Positions 35,987-44,630 of a stretch of 64,000 nt of DNA are shown piece after piece (within the stretch, counting starts at the first letter, position 1; each line of letters starts with the position of its first letter). The position numbers and the translations under genes were made by a program. Source of the DNA: CAZGHS01 sp964525495 (GTDB lineage: Bacteria > Patescibacteriota > Microgenomatia > JALYQM01); assembly GCA_964525495.1 (NCBI GenBank), contig CAZGHS010000005.1, forward strand, positions 21,186 through 85,185, given 5' to 3'. Under the pieces are notes generated by a model. The model did not search any database and was not told the origin of the DNA. It was given only the letters and a program-made list of their open reading frames with translations.

Positions 35987-37504
35987 ATGAATGAAACAGG
36001 TAAAAAAGTAGTAATTCTCGGAGCAGGACTCGCAGGTTTAGCCTGTGGGCACGAGCTCACTAAGAAGTCCGATACTCAAGTGACATTAGTTGAAAAAAAC
36101 CCCTATGCTGGTGGTTTAGCTGTTACATTCCGTAAAAATGGCTTTGTCTTCGACTCTGGGCCTCATCGATGGTTCACCAAATCTGACGAAATTGACGAGT
36201 GGATGCGAGATCTTCTCAAAGGAGAGCTTACTGACGTCAATCGCCTCACCCGTATCTACTATAAAGGTAAATACTATAACTACCCACTCAAGCCGCTCAA
36301 CGCGCTTGCAAATCTCGGTATCTTTCATGCAGTCTGGGCTATTTTGTCATATTTCAAAACACGTATCGCCATAAAAACTGGCCTTCGTACACCCTCAAAC
36401 GAAAACATGAAAGACGCCTATATTAACCTTTTTGGCACCAAACTATACTACGAATTCTTCCACTATTATACAGAAAAACTCTGGGGTAAAAAAACCACTG
36501 AACTTTCAGGCGACTGGGTCTCGCAGCGCGCAAAAGGTTTAAGTATCTGGGGTGCAGTCAAAGATTCGTTTATTAAATCTAAAAACGTTGTCAGTTTAAT
36601 AGACAAATTTATCTACCCCAAAACCGGGTTTGGTCGCATCGCCGAAAAGCTCGAGGAAGATATTCTTAAAAAATCACAGAACAAGATCCAACTCTCCCAA
36701 GATGTCATAAAAATTGATTGGTCAGAGAAAGATGGCGAAAAACACATCAACTCCATAACCGTCACCCAAACACACGCAAAAGATATCCACGACGAACACA
36801 TAGAAATTAGCCGCAAAGAACTTGGAAGTAAGCCGACCGCACAGAGCGATCAAACAGAAACATTAACTGCTGAGAACTTTGTTTCTAGTATCCCGCTCAC
36901 AGAATTAGTACTTAAACTTACTCCAGCAGCCGATGAAAACGTTATTCAAGCAGCCAAAGGCTTATCCTATCGCGACGAAATACAAGTCACAGTTATGGTC
37001 AACAAAGCACACTTCACTCCAGACAACTGGGTCTATACCCAAGACTCCAAACTTATTTTCGTGCGTCTCATGGAAATGGATGCTTGGACCGACGGTCTTT
37101 CACCTGAAGGCACGACATCAATAGTATTCGAACTCGCATGCCAAGAGGGTGACGAGCTATGGAACATGAAGGACGAGGACATTGTGACTAAAGTAGCCGA
37201 AAACTATATCGCAGAATTCCATTACTTCGAAAAAGAAAATATTGTGGGCTCATACGTTCACCGTGTACCAAAAGAATATCCTGTCTACGATCTCGGCTAC
37301 AAAGAAAAAGTCGAAGCGCTTAAAGAGTATCTCAAAGGATTCAAAAATCTCCAGATCATCGGCCGCAATGGAACATTCAAGTATAACAACTCAGACCACT
37401 CAATCCAAATGGGTCTCTATGCTGCCAGAAATATCATGGGTGAAAATTACGATCTCGAAAACGTCAACACCGACCGTGCATATCACGAAGTAAAAAAGGT
37501 TTAA
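35987..37504 (+). CDS. FAD-dependent amine-oxidase-fold oxidoreductase
   Basis: 505 residues. An N-terminal FAD-binding Rossmann motif (VVILGAGLAGLACG, then VEKNPYAGGLA) and FDSGPHRWF typical of the UDP-galactopyranose-mutase/protoporphyrinogen-oxidase-like group. The C-terminal LQIIGRNGTFKYNNSDHSI would close the FAD site. The start is supported by AAGGA 6 bases upstream, with TATAAA at 35962-35967 as possible -10. In surface-glycan loci such enzymes often alter nucleotide or lipid-linked sugars; the substrate is not deducible. A second, shorter relative lies at 58856-60178. Confidence 0.8.
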   Translation: MNETGKKVVILGAGLAGLACGHELTKKSDTQVTLVEKNPYAGGLAVTFRKNGFVFDSGPHRWFTKSDEIDEWMRDLLKGELTDVNRLTRIYYKGKYYNYPLKPLNALANLGIFHAVWAILSYFKTRIAIKTGLRTPSNENMKDAYINLFGTKLYYEFFHYYTEKLWGKKTTELSGDWVSQRAKGLSIWGAVKDSFIKSKNVVSLIDKFIYPKTGFGRIAEKLEEDILKKSQNKIQLSQDVIKIDWSEKDGEKHINSITVTQTHAKDIHDEHIEISRKELGSKPTAQSDQTETLTAENFVSSIPLTELVLKLTPAADENVIQAAKGLSYRDEIQVTVMVNKAHFTPDNWVYTQDSKLIFVRLMEMDAWTDGLSPEGTTSIVFELACQEGDELWNMKDEDIVTKVAENYIAEFHYFEKENIVGSYVHRVPKEYPVYDLGYKEKVEALKEYLKGFKNLQIIGRNGTFKYNNSDHSIQMGLYAARNIMGENYDLENVNTDRAYHEVKKV

Positions 37505-37572
37505 GTGGAGTCTGGACATCCGCCTCCAACTGCGGTACGCTATCTACGTATAGTCTATCTAAAGGGGTTCTC

Positions 37573-38157
37573 ATGAAAAAATTTATCGCTATTGCAGGTA
37601 CTGCACTTTTATTAGCAGCTTGTACACCTAAAGCTCCCGCAACCACAGAAACAGATATTATGGAACCAGTAGCCACGCCGGTAGTGACAGCGCGTCCAAC
37701 AGGCACACCTATTGCTATGATGAATGAAGGATCAAGCAGCGCAAAACCATCTTTCAAACTCACTGCACAAAACAATTCCAAGCAAGACGGCACAGTAATG
37801 TTTGAAGAAGTCGCCGGAAAAGTAAAAGTAACTGTCCAGGTTGCAAACGCAACAGCAGCAGCTGAGCCAGCACACATTCATGCAGGTGTCTGTCCTAAGC
37901 CAGGTGACGTAAAATATCCACTCACAGACGTAGTAAACGGAAAGTCTGAAACAACATTACCAGCAGGTGTAACACTCGCTTCACTCGCAGATCTCGGTAA
38001 ACTATCTGTAAATGTACACAAGTCTAAAGCTGAGATAGCAACCTATCTATCTTGCGGCAACCTAGACTTTTCAGCATCAATGACAAAAGCAAGCCCATCA
38101 GGTTCAGCGATGACTTCAAGCAAAGCATCTGCTTCACCAAAAGCATCGGCTATGTAA
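37573..38157 (+). CDS. Lipoprotein with CHRD-like domain
   Basis: 194 residues. A lipoprotein signal ends in L-L-L-A-A-C (Cys17). The central domain (about 55-160) has AEPAHIHAGVCPKPGDV and LSVNVHKSKAEIATYLSCGNL, which match the HIH and VNVH landmarks of CHRD-type domains, with two Cys residues that could pair. A Ser/Ala/Lys-rich tail ends the protein. AAAGGGG 5 bases before the ATG is a strong ribosome binding site, and TATAGT at 37549-37554 is a possible -10. Function unknown; the paired His motifs suggest metal binding, which would fit the metal importer downstream, but that is inference. Confidence 0.7.
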   Translation: MKKFIAIAGTALLLAACTPKAPATTETDIMEPVATPVVTARPTGTPIAMMNEGSSSAKPSFKLTAQNNSKQDGTVMFEEVAGKVKVTVQVANATAAAEPAHIHAGVCPKPGDVKYPLTDVVNGKSETTLPAGVTLASLADLGKLSVNVHKSKAEIATYLSCGNLDFSASMTKASPSGSAMTSSKASASPKASAM

Positions 38158-38182
38158 TAATTTAACTAACTCACGTAACGCT

Positions 38183-38213
38183 AAAAGCCCTCCTAAAACT
38201 CGAGGGCTTTTTT
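38183..38213 (+). terminator. Intrinsic terminator after the CHRD-like lipoprotein gene
   Basis: AAAAGCCCTC (38183-38192) pairs with GAGGGCTTTT (38202-38211) around a 9-base loop and is followed by more T residues. It is the only clear rho-independent terminator I found in the window. Confidence 0.85.
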
Positions 38214-38238
38214 AATACACATCACAAACGCAACTCTA

Positions 38239-38267
38239 TTGCAATTGAAAATAATCTACTGTATAAT
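38239..38267 (+). promoter_or_regulatory. Promoter of the metal ABC importer operon, leaderless type
   Basis: TTGCAA (38239-38244), a 17-base spacer and TATAAT (38262-38267). The ATG at 38274 is only 6 bases after the -10, so transcription should start at or next to the start codon. No Zur or Fur-type palindrome was recognised. Confidence 0.65.
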
Positions 38268-38273
38268 ATAAGT

Positions 38274-39185
38274 ATGAAGTTAAGGCACGTTGCGTTATTT
38301 ATTTGTACTATCGGACTAGGCATCTTCCTACTCACATTCCTAACTAGCCCTAAAAAAACAGATCACAACACGCAGAACAAACTCCATGTAACCACAAGTT
38401 TCTATCCGCTCCAATTTCTGGCGCAAGAAGTAGGGAAAGACAACCTCATCGTCACATCCATTGTTCCTGCTGGTGTTGAACCACACGACTTCGAACCAAA
38501 ACCTCAAGATATTACCAATTTACTCTCATCAGATTTACTCATATACAACGGCGCCGGATTTGAAACCTGGATAGACAAACTCACACCTGACTTACAAAAG
38601 GAAAACATACAACTAATCGATGCCAGTCAAGATCTTGTCCTCCTCCCTCAGGAGTCTGGCTACGACCCTCACATCTGGCTCGATCCAGTACTCGCCATAC
38701 AAATTACAGACAAGATAACGCAAGCCTTTATTACAAGTGATCCACAAAACCAAGCAAGTTATGAAGTAAACGCAGCAGACCTTAAAACTAACCTAACGCA
38801 ACTACACAACCAGTTTAATAACCTCGGTACTTCCTGCGCACGATCTGAAATAATCACATCCCATAACGCCTTCGGATACCTTGCATCACGATATGGTTTT
38901 GTTGCAAACTCCATATCCGGGCTCTCTCCTGACGAAGAACCATCTCCGCAGAAGCTAGCGGAGTTAGTCGAACTCGCAAAACAAAAAAATATTAAGTATA
39001 TTTTCTACGAATCACTCATTTCTCCGCGCATATCTGCTACAATAGCCCAAGAGGTAGGCGCCCAAACACTACTCTTTAATCCAATCGAAGGATTAACAGA
39101 CGAAGAGATCGCACAAGGCCAAAATTACATAACTATTCAACAGCAAAACCTTGCCAATCTCAAAATCGCGCTAGAATGCCAATGA
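38274..39185 (+). CDS. znuA: Metal ABC transporter substrate-binding protein (ZnuA/TroA type)
   Basis: 303 residues. An N-terminal hydrophobic anchor (about 5-24, no lipobox Cys) precedes a TroA-type fold: VTTSFYPLQFLAQEVG, VEPHDFEPKPQD (first metal His), DPHIWLDPV (second), ITSHNAFGYLASRYGF (third) and a C-terminal acidic segment. There is no long His-rich loop of the kind seen in many zinc-specific ZnuA proteins, so manganese is also possible. It starts the three-gene importer operon and its stop overlaps the ATPase start (ATGA). Confidence 0.85.
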   Translation: MKLRHVALFICTIGLGIFLLTFLTSPKKTDHNTQNKLHVTTSFYPLQFLAQEVGKDNLIVTSIVPAGVEPHDFEPKPQDITNLLSSDLLIYNGAGFETWIDKLTPDLQKENIQLIDASQDLVLLPQESGYDPHIWLDPVLAIQITDKITQAFITSDPQNQASYEVNAADLKTNLTQLHNQFNNLGTSCARSEIITSHNAFGYLASRYGFVANSISGLSPDEEPSPQKLAELVELAKQKNIKYIFYESLISPRISATIAQEVGAQTLLFNPIEGLTDEEIAQGQNYITIQQQNLANLKIALECQ

Positions 39186-39892
39186 ACACACCAATAGTAC
39201 AGCTCAAAGATATCTGTTTCGGATACGGAGAAGAAGAAGTCCTCTGCAGTATTTCGCTAGATATTCACAAAGGAGACTTCATCGGCATTATCGGCCCAAA
39301 TGGCAGTGGCAAGACCACTCTTATCCGTATTCTCCTAGGACTAATGAAGCCGGGGAGCGGGGATATAAAACTCTTTGGTAAATCACTCAACAAATTCAAA
39401 GAATTTTCCAAAATAGGATATGTTCCACAAAAAGCCACGCAGATAGATATCACTACACCTATCACAGTAGAAGAAATTATCTCACTCGCAACAGAAAATA
39501 AAAAAAATGTAGCAGATGCACTCCATGCCGTAGATCTCACCAGCAAAAAAGATAAACTCATCAGAGAGCTCTCAGGCGGCCAACAGCAGCGGGCTTTTAT
39601 CGCCAAAGCACTTGCCTCCCAACCAGATCTTTTGATCCTCGACGAGCCAACCACAGGCGTTGACGTCAACACACAGGACGAGTTCTACAGTCTCCTCGCA
39701 AAACTCAACAAAACTGGGCTGACCATAGTACTTGTCTCTCACGACATTGATGTAGTGGTAAATGAAGTGAATAAACTCGTCTGTCTCAATAAAAAACTCG
39801 TCTACCAAGGAACACCCAAACAATTTGTTAAAGATGAATACCTAGAAAAATTATATGGCAGCACGCGAAGGATGATTATTCACAAGCATTAA
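39182..39892 (+). CDS. znuC: Metal ABC transporter ATP-binding protein (ZnuC type)
   Basis: 236 residues. Walker A GPNGSGKTT, signature LSGGQQQR, Walker B LLILDEP and switch His in LVSHD are all present, so it should be an active ATPase. The ATG at 39182 overlaps the upstream stop in ATGA, indicating translational coupling; an ATG two codons earlier (39176) is also possible. It powers metal uptake with the adjacent permease and binding protein. Confidence 0.9.
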   Translation: MNTPIVQLKDICFGYGEEEVLCSISLDIHKGDFIGIIGPNGSGKTTLIRILLGLMKPGSGDIKLFGKSLNKFKEFSKIGYVPQKATQIDITTPITVEEIISLATENKKNVADALHAVDLTSKKDKLIRELSGGQQQRAFIAKALASQPDLLILDEPTTGVDVNTQDEFYSLLAKLNKTGLTIVLVSHDIDVVVNEVNKLVCLNKKLVYQGTPKQFVKDEYLEKLYGSTRRMIIHKH

Positions 39893-39896
39893 AACT

Positions 39897-40688
39897 ATGG
39901 AAATCTTTCAATACACATTCATGATTCGCGCACTCACAGCAGGCATAATTATTGCCTTCATCGCACCACTCATCGGAATATTCCTTGTTAACAAAAAATA
40001 TTCCCTGATGGCTGACACCCTCGCACACGTATCGCTCGCCGGAGTTGCTATCGGTTTACTCACCCAAGTCTATCCTGTTTACACTGCCCTTATCGTCACT
40101 GTTCTCGCAGCCATCATGATTCAAAAACTTAACCAGGACAAAAAACTCAGCGGCGAAGCCACACTCGCACTTTTCTTATCCGGAGGTTTAGCGCTCGCAA
40201 CAGTTCTCATCAGCTTTGCCCGAGGATTCAACGTTGACCTATTTGCTTACCTCTTCGGCAGCATCACCACTGTGACCACTACAGACATCTATATCGCACT
40301 CACAGTAGGAGTAATCGTCTCACTCACCATCGCCGCAATATACAAACAATTACTCTATGTCTCAGTTGATGAAGAAGCAGCCCAGGTCAGCGGTATCAAG
40401 GTAAATAAAGTTAATTACATTTTCATGATTCTGACCGCCATCACTATCGCACTATCCATTCGCATCATCGGAATTCTATTAGTCAGCGCACTCATGGTCA
40501 TCCCCGTACTCACCGCGTCACAAATCGCTAAAAGCTTTGTCCAAACTCTGCTCTATGCCATCATTTTCAGCATTTACTTTGTCATCGCCGGACTCTATCT
40601 ATCTTTCTATTTCAACCTAGCCGCAGGGGGAGCCATTGTTCTCTTCGCGCTCGCAAATTTCTTAGTAATAAAAGTAATCAAGAAATAA
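39897..40688 (+). CDS. znuB: Metal ABC transporter permease (ZnuB / ABC-3 family)
   Basis: 263 residues with about eight hydrophobic helices. Typical ABC-3 landmarks are ADTLAHVSLAGVAIG near the N-terminus and LLVSALMVIPVLTAS in the C-terminal half. It starts 4 bases after the ATPase stop. The stop codon lies one base from the end of the convergent dehydrogenase-like gene with no terminator between. Confidence 0.9.
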   Translation: MEIFQYTFMIRALTAGIIIAFIAPLIGIFLVNKKYSLMADTLAHVSLAGVAIGLLTQVYPVYTALIVTVLAAIMIQKLNQDKKLSGEATLALFLSGGLALATVLISFARGFNVDLFAYLFGSITTVTTTDIYIALTVGVIVSLTIAAIYKQLLYVSVDEEAAQVSGIKVNKVNYIFMILTAITIALSIRIIGILLVSALMVIPVLTASQIAKSFVQTLLYAIIFSIYFVIAGLYLSFYFNLAAGGAIVLFALANFLVIKVIKK

Positions 40689-40689
40689 A

Positions 40690-41859
40690 TTATTTAGCAG
40701 GCACTAGTCTGTAAATCTTATCATCCTTATCCTTAACACTCCCACGTCCATCTCGATTACTTGACGAGAAATAAATATTGCCATCTGGTCCTGTCACAAC
40801 GTCACGCACTCGTCCAACATCCACGCCTGCGAGTTTGTTATGCGACAATACGTTTGTTCCATCTGTATTCAACACTGCCCGGTAAATTCCTTGTCCGCGT
40901 AATGCACCATAAAAGAAATTATTCTCAAATTGAGGAAATACTTTTCCTGTATAAAAACTTCCAGATCCAGGAGCAATCGCAGGTGTATACAAAACTTGTG
41001 GATCCATCATGCCATCTCGGCGTTTATCATGAGACACAACAGGCCAACCATAATTTGCAGCCCGCTCAATCATATTCACTTCGTCACCTCCGCCTGGTCC
41101 GTCACCTCCAGAAGGCCCGTGCTCAGTCTCCCACATAGTTTTCGTCACTGGATGCCAATCAATTCCTTGAGGATTACGATGACCATACGACCAGACATAC
41201 GAATTAGGAAATGGATTATCGCTCGGAATCGACCCATCGCTATTCATACGCAATATTTTCCCAGCCAGCGAGGTTTTATCCTGTGCCAATTCTTTTTGAG
41301 ACGCATCACCAGTAGTCATATATAGTTTTCCATCCGGTCCAAACTTCAGACGGCTCCCCGCATGAACTTGCGCTGCAGGCACGCCTTCAATCAAAGTTTT
41401 ATCCACACGCAATTTGTCACCTTCATCAACAGCCCGCACTACTCGATCAGCGCCACGTCCACTCGCATAGGTATACGCAATATACACATATTTATTTGAA
41501 GCATAATTCGGATCCAAAGTCATTCCTAGTAATCCATCTTCAGACCGAGTCGAGACATCAAAGGTAATCATCGGCTCTTTACGCACAACACCTTTTTCTA
41601 CTACTTTCACTGCACCACTTCGTTCAGTTACCAAAACCCGATCCGCAGAAGTGAACACGATACTCCATGGTACAAACAAGGAATCTGCATACACCTCTAC
41701 TTTGTATCCCACCGCAACAGGACTCTCTTCGCTCGTATTCGTAGGCGAAGTAGTTCCATTGGATGAATTCTGAGGTAATGCAGTAGATTGCTGAGAAGTA
41801 CACGCAGTTAACAGGAGAACACTCAGTAAAATAACAGTCAAAGATGTAACTTTATGCAT
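40690..41859 (-). CDS. Lipoprotein PQQ-dependent sugar dehydrogenase-like protein
   Basis: 389 residues. The signal ends in L-L-T-A-C (lipidated Cys), followed by a Ser/Thr-rich tether. The propeller has VPWSIVFTSADRVLVTER, EDGLLGMTLDPNY, VHAGSRLKFGPDGKLY, AGKILRMNSDGSIP, YGHRNPQGIDWHP, WETEHGPSGGDGPGGGDEVN and VVTGPDGNIYFSSS, including the region that binds Ca and PQQ in soluble glucose dehydrogenases. This is a full-length family member, unlike the fused copy at 9227. It probably oxidises sugars outside the membrane if PQQ is available from other organisms. Confidence 0.87.
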   Translation of the reverse strand: MHKVTSLTVILLSVLLLTACTSQQSTALPQNSSNGTTSPTNTSEESPVAVGYKVEVYADSLFVPWSIVFTSADRVLVTERSGAVKVVEKGVVRKEPMITFDVSTRSEDGLLGMTLDPNYASNKYVYIAYTYASGRGADRVVRAVDEGDKLRVDKTLIEGVPAAQVHAGSRLKFGPDGKLYMTTGDASQKELAQDKTSLAGKILRMNSDGSIPSDNPFPNSYVWSYGHRNPQGIDWHPVTKTMWETEHGPSGGDGPGGGDEVNMIERAANYGWPVVSHDKRRDGMMDPQVLYTPAIAPGSGSFYTGKVFPQFENNFFYGALRGQGIYRAVLNTDGTNVLSHNKLAGVDVGRVRDVVTGPDGNIYFSSSNRDGRGSVKDKDDKIYRLVPAK

Positions 41860-41865
41860 ACTAGT

Positions 41866-41871
41866 AATATA
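41866..41871 (-). promoter_or_regulatory. -10 element of the dehydrogenase-like lipoprotein gene
   Basis: TATATT on the minus strand, 6 bases before the ATG at 41859. No Shine-Dalgarno, so a leaderless transcript is expected. Confidence 0.45.
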
Positions 41872-41884
41872 CTAAAAACAAAAG

Positions 41885-42034
41885 CTATTGACCAGCATTA
41901 CGCCAGTCATCGTCGCTGACAGTCACATCTTGGCCATTAACAACTTCTCTTGAATAAATCTCTCGATCATTAAGTCGGATCAAACCACCATGCTTTGGAC
42001 GCAATTGATCAGCATATTTTTTCTCCAATGCCAC
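41885..42034 (-). CDS. Possible small protein (49 aa), unknown
   Basis: Frame from GTG 42034 (or TTG 42028) to TAG at 41885. The product is hydrophilic and protein-like (LEKKYADQLRPKHGG, IYSREVVNGQDVTVS, DDDWRNAGQ). TATAAA lies 8 bases before the TTG. It occupies a gap of 345 bases that otherwise has no gene. Its start overlaps that of the opposite small frame at 42028, so at most one may be real. No family recognised. Confidence 0.3.
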   Translation of the reverse strand: MALEKKYADQLRPKHGGLIRLNDREIYSREVVNGQDVTVSDDDWRNAGQ

Positions 42035-42180
42035 AATTTATAAACATAGTCATTCCCTCAGCTGTACTTCACAAAAAAAGAGAAGGAAACCGCAATAGCA
42101 ATTTTCTCTATGTTGAAATATTACCAGACGAGCGAGGCGACGGTTGGCAAGCAACAGAAATAGATTACGTAGACTTCTGA
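42028..42180 (+). CDS. Possible small protein (50 aa), unknown
   Basis: ATG 42028 to TGA 42180. The product has a short hydrophobic start (MPQFINIVIPSAVLH), then a polar segment (NSNFLYVEILPDERGDGWQ) ending in acidic residues. No ribosome binding site is seen. Its stop lies 10 bases before the -10 box of the next gene. No family recognised; may be a chance frame. Confidence 0.3.
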   Translation: MPQFINIVIPSAVLHKKREGNRNSNFLYVEILPDERGDGWQATEIDYVDF

Positions 42181-42189
42181 TAGTAATGA

Positions 42190-42195
42190 TATAAT
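42190..42195 (+). promoter_or_regulatory. -10 element of the 42206 gene
   Basis: TATAAT, 10 bases before the ATG at 42206, without Shine-Dalgarno. Confidence 0.45.
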
Positions 42196-42205
42196 TAAAT
42201 AAAAT

Positions 42206-42862
42206 ATGAGCGAGGGCAGAACAAAAATTTCACCAGAACAATTTAATACCGAACAACAACAATTTTTAGAAGAGCTTAATCGCATAGCAGGACACCATCC
42301 TCCACGAAGAATCCCTGAACTTTCCAACTTAGCATTGTCTGGTTCAAACTTCCTCTATCAGGACTTATCAAACAATCCGGTAAGACAACGACTAGACGCA
42401 GCAAAAGTGCAGGAAGGTATCCGCGCTGTTTGGTATGGAATACAGGGGCGGCAAATGTCTGCGGCTAATATAATAAATAATCTCGATGCCTGGTTAGACG
42501 GAAAAAATTTAAGAGCAGTGAGTCATGACTTTATATCCAAAGTGGCGGAGATTCGAACGTCCTGGACGGCGGATGCTATAAATAACAGTGAGTGTCTATT
42601 TCCTACATCACAGTTATCTTTTCCTAAAGTGGCAGCCATGCTTGAATTTATAGCTCAGCATGCAGCTGAGCAAGAGGGGCAAGCAGCCTTGTCTGAAGAA
42701 GAACAAGCAGTATATTTTCTGGCAGCGACTATAGCACGCACAGTAGCCGGGGATCTCGCGCTCGTAGTAACTGATAGGGGATCACTAGATACTGATAAAA
42801 CTATAGAGCTATTAGAAACACCACTCAATAAAGCCGGAATAAGTTTAAGAAGACTAATCTAA
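42206..42862 (+). CDS. Hypothetical cytoplasmic protein
   Basis: 218 residues, no signal peptide or membrane helix. It is rich in Ala, Glu and Gln and looks mainly helical (EQQQFLEELNRIAGHH, KVQEGIRAVWYGIQGRQ, AAMLEFIAQHAAEQEGQ, TIELLETPLNKAGIS). Two isolated Trp residues and one Cys are present. I do not recognise the family. The gene ends 2 bases before the tRNA-Arg gene on the other strand, and its -10 box suggests it is transcribed alone. Confidence 0.65.
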   Translation: MSEGRTKISPEQFNTEQQQFLEELNRIAGHHPPRRIPELSNLALSGSNFLYQDLSNNPVRQRLDAAKVQEGIRAVWYGIQGRQMSAANIINNLDAWLDGKNLRAVSHDFISKVAEIRTSWTADAINNSECLFPTSQLSFPKVAAMLEFIAQHAAEQEGQAALSEEEQAVYFLAATIARTVAGDLALVVTDRGSLDTDKTIELLETPLNKAGISLRRLI

Positions 42863-42864
42863 AG

Positions 42865-42936
42865 TACCCCCGACCAGAATCGAACTGATATCTATCCCTT
42901 AGGACGGGACTGTTCTATCCGTTGAACTACGGGGGC
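42865..42936 (-). tRNA. tRNA-Arg (anticodon CCT)
   Basis: 72 nt fold as a cloverleaf: acceptor GCCCCCG/CGGGGGT with a G1-U72 wobble pair, D stem GTTC/GAAC, anticodon stem GTCCC/GGGAT with loop GTCCTAA, 4-nt variable loop, and T stem ATCAG/CTGGT around TTCGATT. Discriminator A73; the 3' CCA is not encoded. It reads AGG codons. Confidence 0.92.
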
Positions 42937-42948
42937 ACAATCTTCTCG

Positions 42949-42954
42949 ATTATA
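42949..42954 (-). promoter_or_regulatory. -10 element of tRNA-Arg
   Basis: TATAAT on the minus strand, 12 bases before the tRNA 5' end, between the GT2 stop codon and the tRNA. It suggests the tRNA can be transcribed independently of the upstream operon. Confidence 0.5.
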
Positions 42955-42980
42955 TCATTTAAGCCTGAAGATCTTTTAAA

Positions 42981-43901
42981 CTAGCTATTCTGATTACGCA
43001 TTTCCCAATACTTCACATAACTAGTTCGGATATGCAACGCAGAATAAATAGCCCAGACCAATCCGGCAAATCCATCCATAAAGCCTTTATGCCGAAAGTA
43101 AAGGCTAAAAAAGGTCTTACTCGGGATATAGAACATCCATTTAAAAAGCGAAAATATATCAGTTCCAGGGGCAAAATTACTTTTTGCTCCAGGTTTTTTT
43201 TGAAAATTATCCAGCCATTCCTGAGCTTGCAAGCTAGTATAGCGATTCGAACGCTGCAAATAGCGAGAAAAAGTTGGATCGGCCATGTGGATTAAGTCAG
43301 ACGACAGCACGGATATTTGGCCATCAATAATCATCTGATCATGCACTTCTTTCAATGCAAAATGTGCTTTTCCTTTTTTAACCAAACGCACAGTCCCATC
43401 TGGATATGCGCCACCATGCATCAAAAATTTTCCCAAGAAATAATTCCGACGAGGTAAATAAAATGCCACAATAGGACCATCTTTTGTTCCTACACTACCA
43501 TCTCGCTCCTCGAGCTGCGTTAAATGTCGAATAAGTAAATCATATTTAGTAGGATCCACACTATGATTTTCTAAATCCGCCTTTTTTGACGATACGACTT
43601 TAATGATTTCTTCAGCTAATTCATGTGAAACTCGTTCATCAGCATCAAGCTGCAAAACCCACTCGCCTGTAGCCGCATCAAGTGCTTTTTGCTTATTAAT
43701 ATGAAAAATTGGAGGGTTATCTGTCTTAATTATCTTTGCACCAAATGTCTCAGCTATTTCAACAGTTTTATCAGTGCTTCCACCATCTACAATCACAATT
43801 TCCTGGGCAATGTCTTTAACTGATTCTAAGCACTCTTTTAGGTTAGCTTCCTCATTAAAAACAGCTAAAACCACAGATAAATTAGTTTGTTTTCCGTCCA
43901 T
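42981..43901 (-). CDS. Family 2 glycosyltransferase (WaaE/KdtX-like)
   Basis: 306 residues. GT-A fold: LSVVLAVFNEEANLKECL, IVIVDGGSTDKTVE and LQLDADERV (metal-binding DxD-type). The arrangement resembles WaaE/KdtX-like transferases that add sugars to lipid-bound glycans. The C-terminal part has hydrophobic segments (FKWMFYIPSKTFFSLYF, GLVWAIYSALHI) suggesting membrane association. It starts 2 bases after the SGNH hydrolase stop, so the two are probably co-transcribed. Confidence 0.85.
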   Translation of the reverse strand: MDGKQTNLSVVLAVFNEEANLKECLESVKDIAQEIVIVDGGSTDKTVEIAETFGAKIIKTDNPPIFHINKQKALDAATGEWVLQLDADERVSHELAEEIIKVVSSKKADLENHSVDPTKYDLLIRHLTQLEERDGSVGTKDGPIVAFYLPRRNYFLGKFLMHGGAYPDGTVRLVKKGKAHFALKEVHDQMIIDGQISVLSSDLIHMADPTFSRYLQRSNRYTSLQAQEWLDNFQKKPGAKSNFAPGTDIFSLFKWMFYIPSKTFFSLYFRHKGFMDGFAGLVWAIYSALHIRTSYVKYWEMRNQNS

Positions 43902-43903
43902 AA

Positions 43904-44626
43904 TTAGCGTAATTGTACCAAAGCAGAAGGATATATAACATCAGTCCACAAAATGTACTCTTTTGATGAAGGATGCAGTCCATCCCAGTTAATCAAGCTC
44001 ATATCTTTACCCATACCTTTACTTAATTCAAAGATATCGACATAAGTAACATTTTTTTTACGACTTTCTTCCATAACTATTTCATTAAACGATGAGACAC
44101 CTTCAGAAATATCTCGTCCTCCTCCGTACGCTTTACCTGTCGGTGTAACACCAAAATCAGGGATAGTTACCACAAGTAAGCGCTTAGAGGAGGGGAGAGT
44201 AGTGAGCATCTGATCAAGCAAGAAAAGGAAATTTTTTCGAAATGTGTCTTCATCAATACCTTGAACCCAGTCATTTACGCCGATCAAAAGTGTAGCAAAA
44301 TCTGCTTTAGATTCTTTATAAATAGGTAAGCCAGTATCAATCAGATTCTGAGTAGTCCAGCCTGTCCGAGCGACATTCCCAACAAGTTCTACCCCAATTC
44401 CATTCTCATTTAATCGCTTCGTTAATTCATTAGGCCAGCGTTCAGGTTCTTTCACGCCTTCACCAATGGTATATGAGTCTCCCATAGCTATATAGCGTAA
44501 TCGTGAGCTATCGGTTGTCGCAGGCAATGAGGAATCAATAGTAATCGGACCTTTATTTTGTCGCAGCAAAAGAATTACGCACAAACCGGCTACTATAAGA
44601 ACACCGATAGGCAAAATATAATTCAT
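43904..44626 (-). CDS. Membrane-anchored SGNH/GDSL hydrolase
   Basis: 240 residues. An N-terminal helix (MNYILPIGVLIVAGLCVILL) anchors the protein. The catalytic domain has MGDSYTIGEGV (nucleophile Ser), LLIGVNDWVQG (Asn block) and WDGLHPSSKEY (Asp/His). Such esterases often add or remove acyl groups on cell-envelope glycans. The ATG at 44626 is preferred to an upstream start in the same frame, because TATACT lies 6 bases before it and it gives a proper membrane anchor. Confidence 0.85.
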   Translation of the reverse strand: MNYILPIGVLIVAGLCVILLLRQNKGPITIDSSLPATTDSSRLRYIAMGDSYTIGEGVKEPERWPNELTKRLNENGIGVELVGNVARTGWTTQNLIDTGLPIYKESKADFATLLIGVNDWVQGIDEDTFRKNFLFLLDQMLTTLPSSKRLLVVTIPDFGVTPTGKAYGGGRDISEGVSSFNEIVMEESRKKNVTYVDIFELSKGMGKDMSLINWDGLHPSSKEYILWTDVIYPSALVQLR

Positions 44627-44630
44627 ACGT

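Noticed and set aside
37504..37545. Possible terminator after the FAD oxidoreductase gene
   Set aside because: GGAG and CTCC can pair, but the stem is short and no T-run follows.
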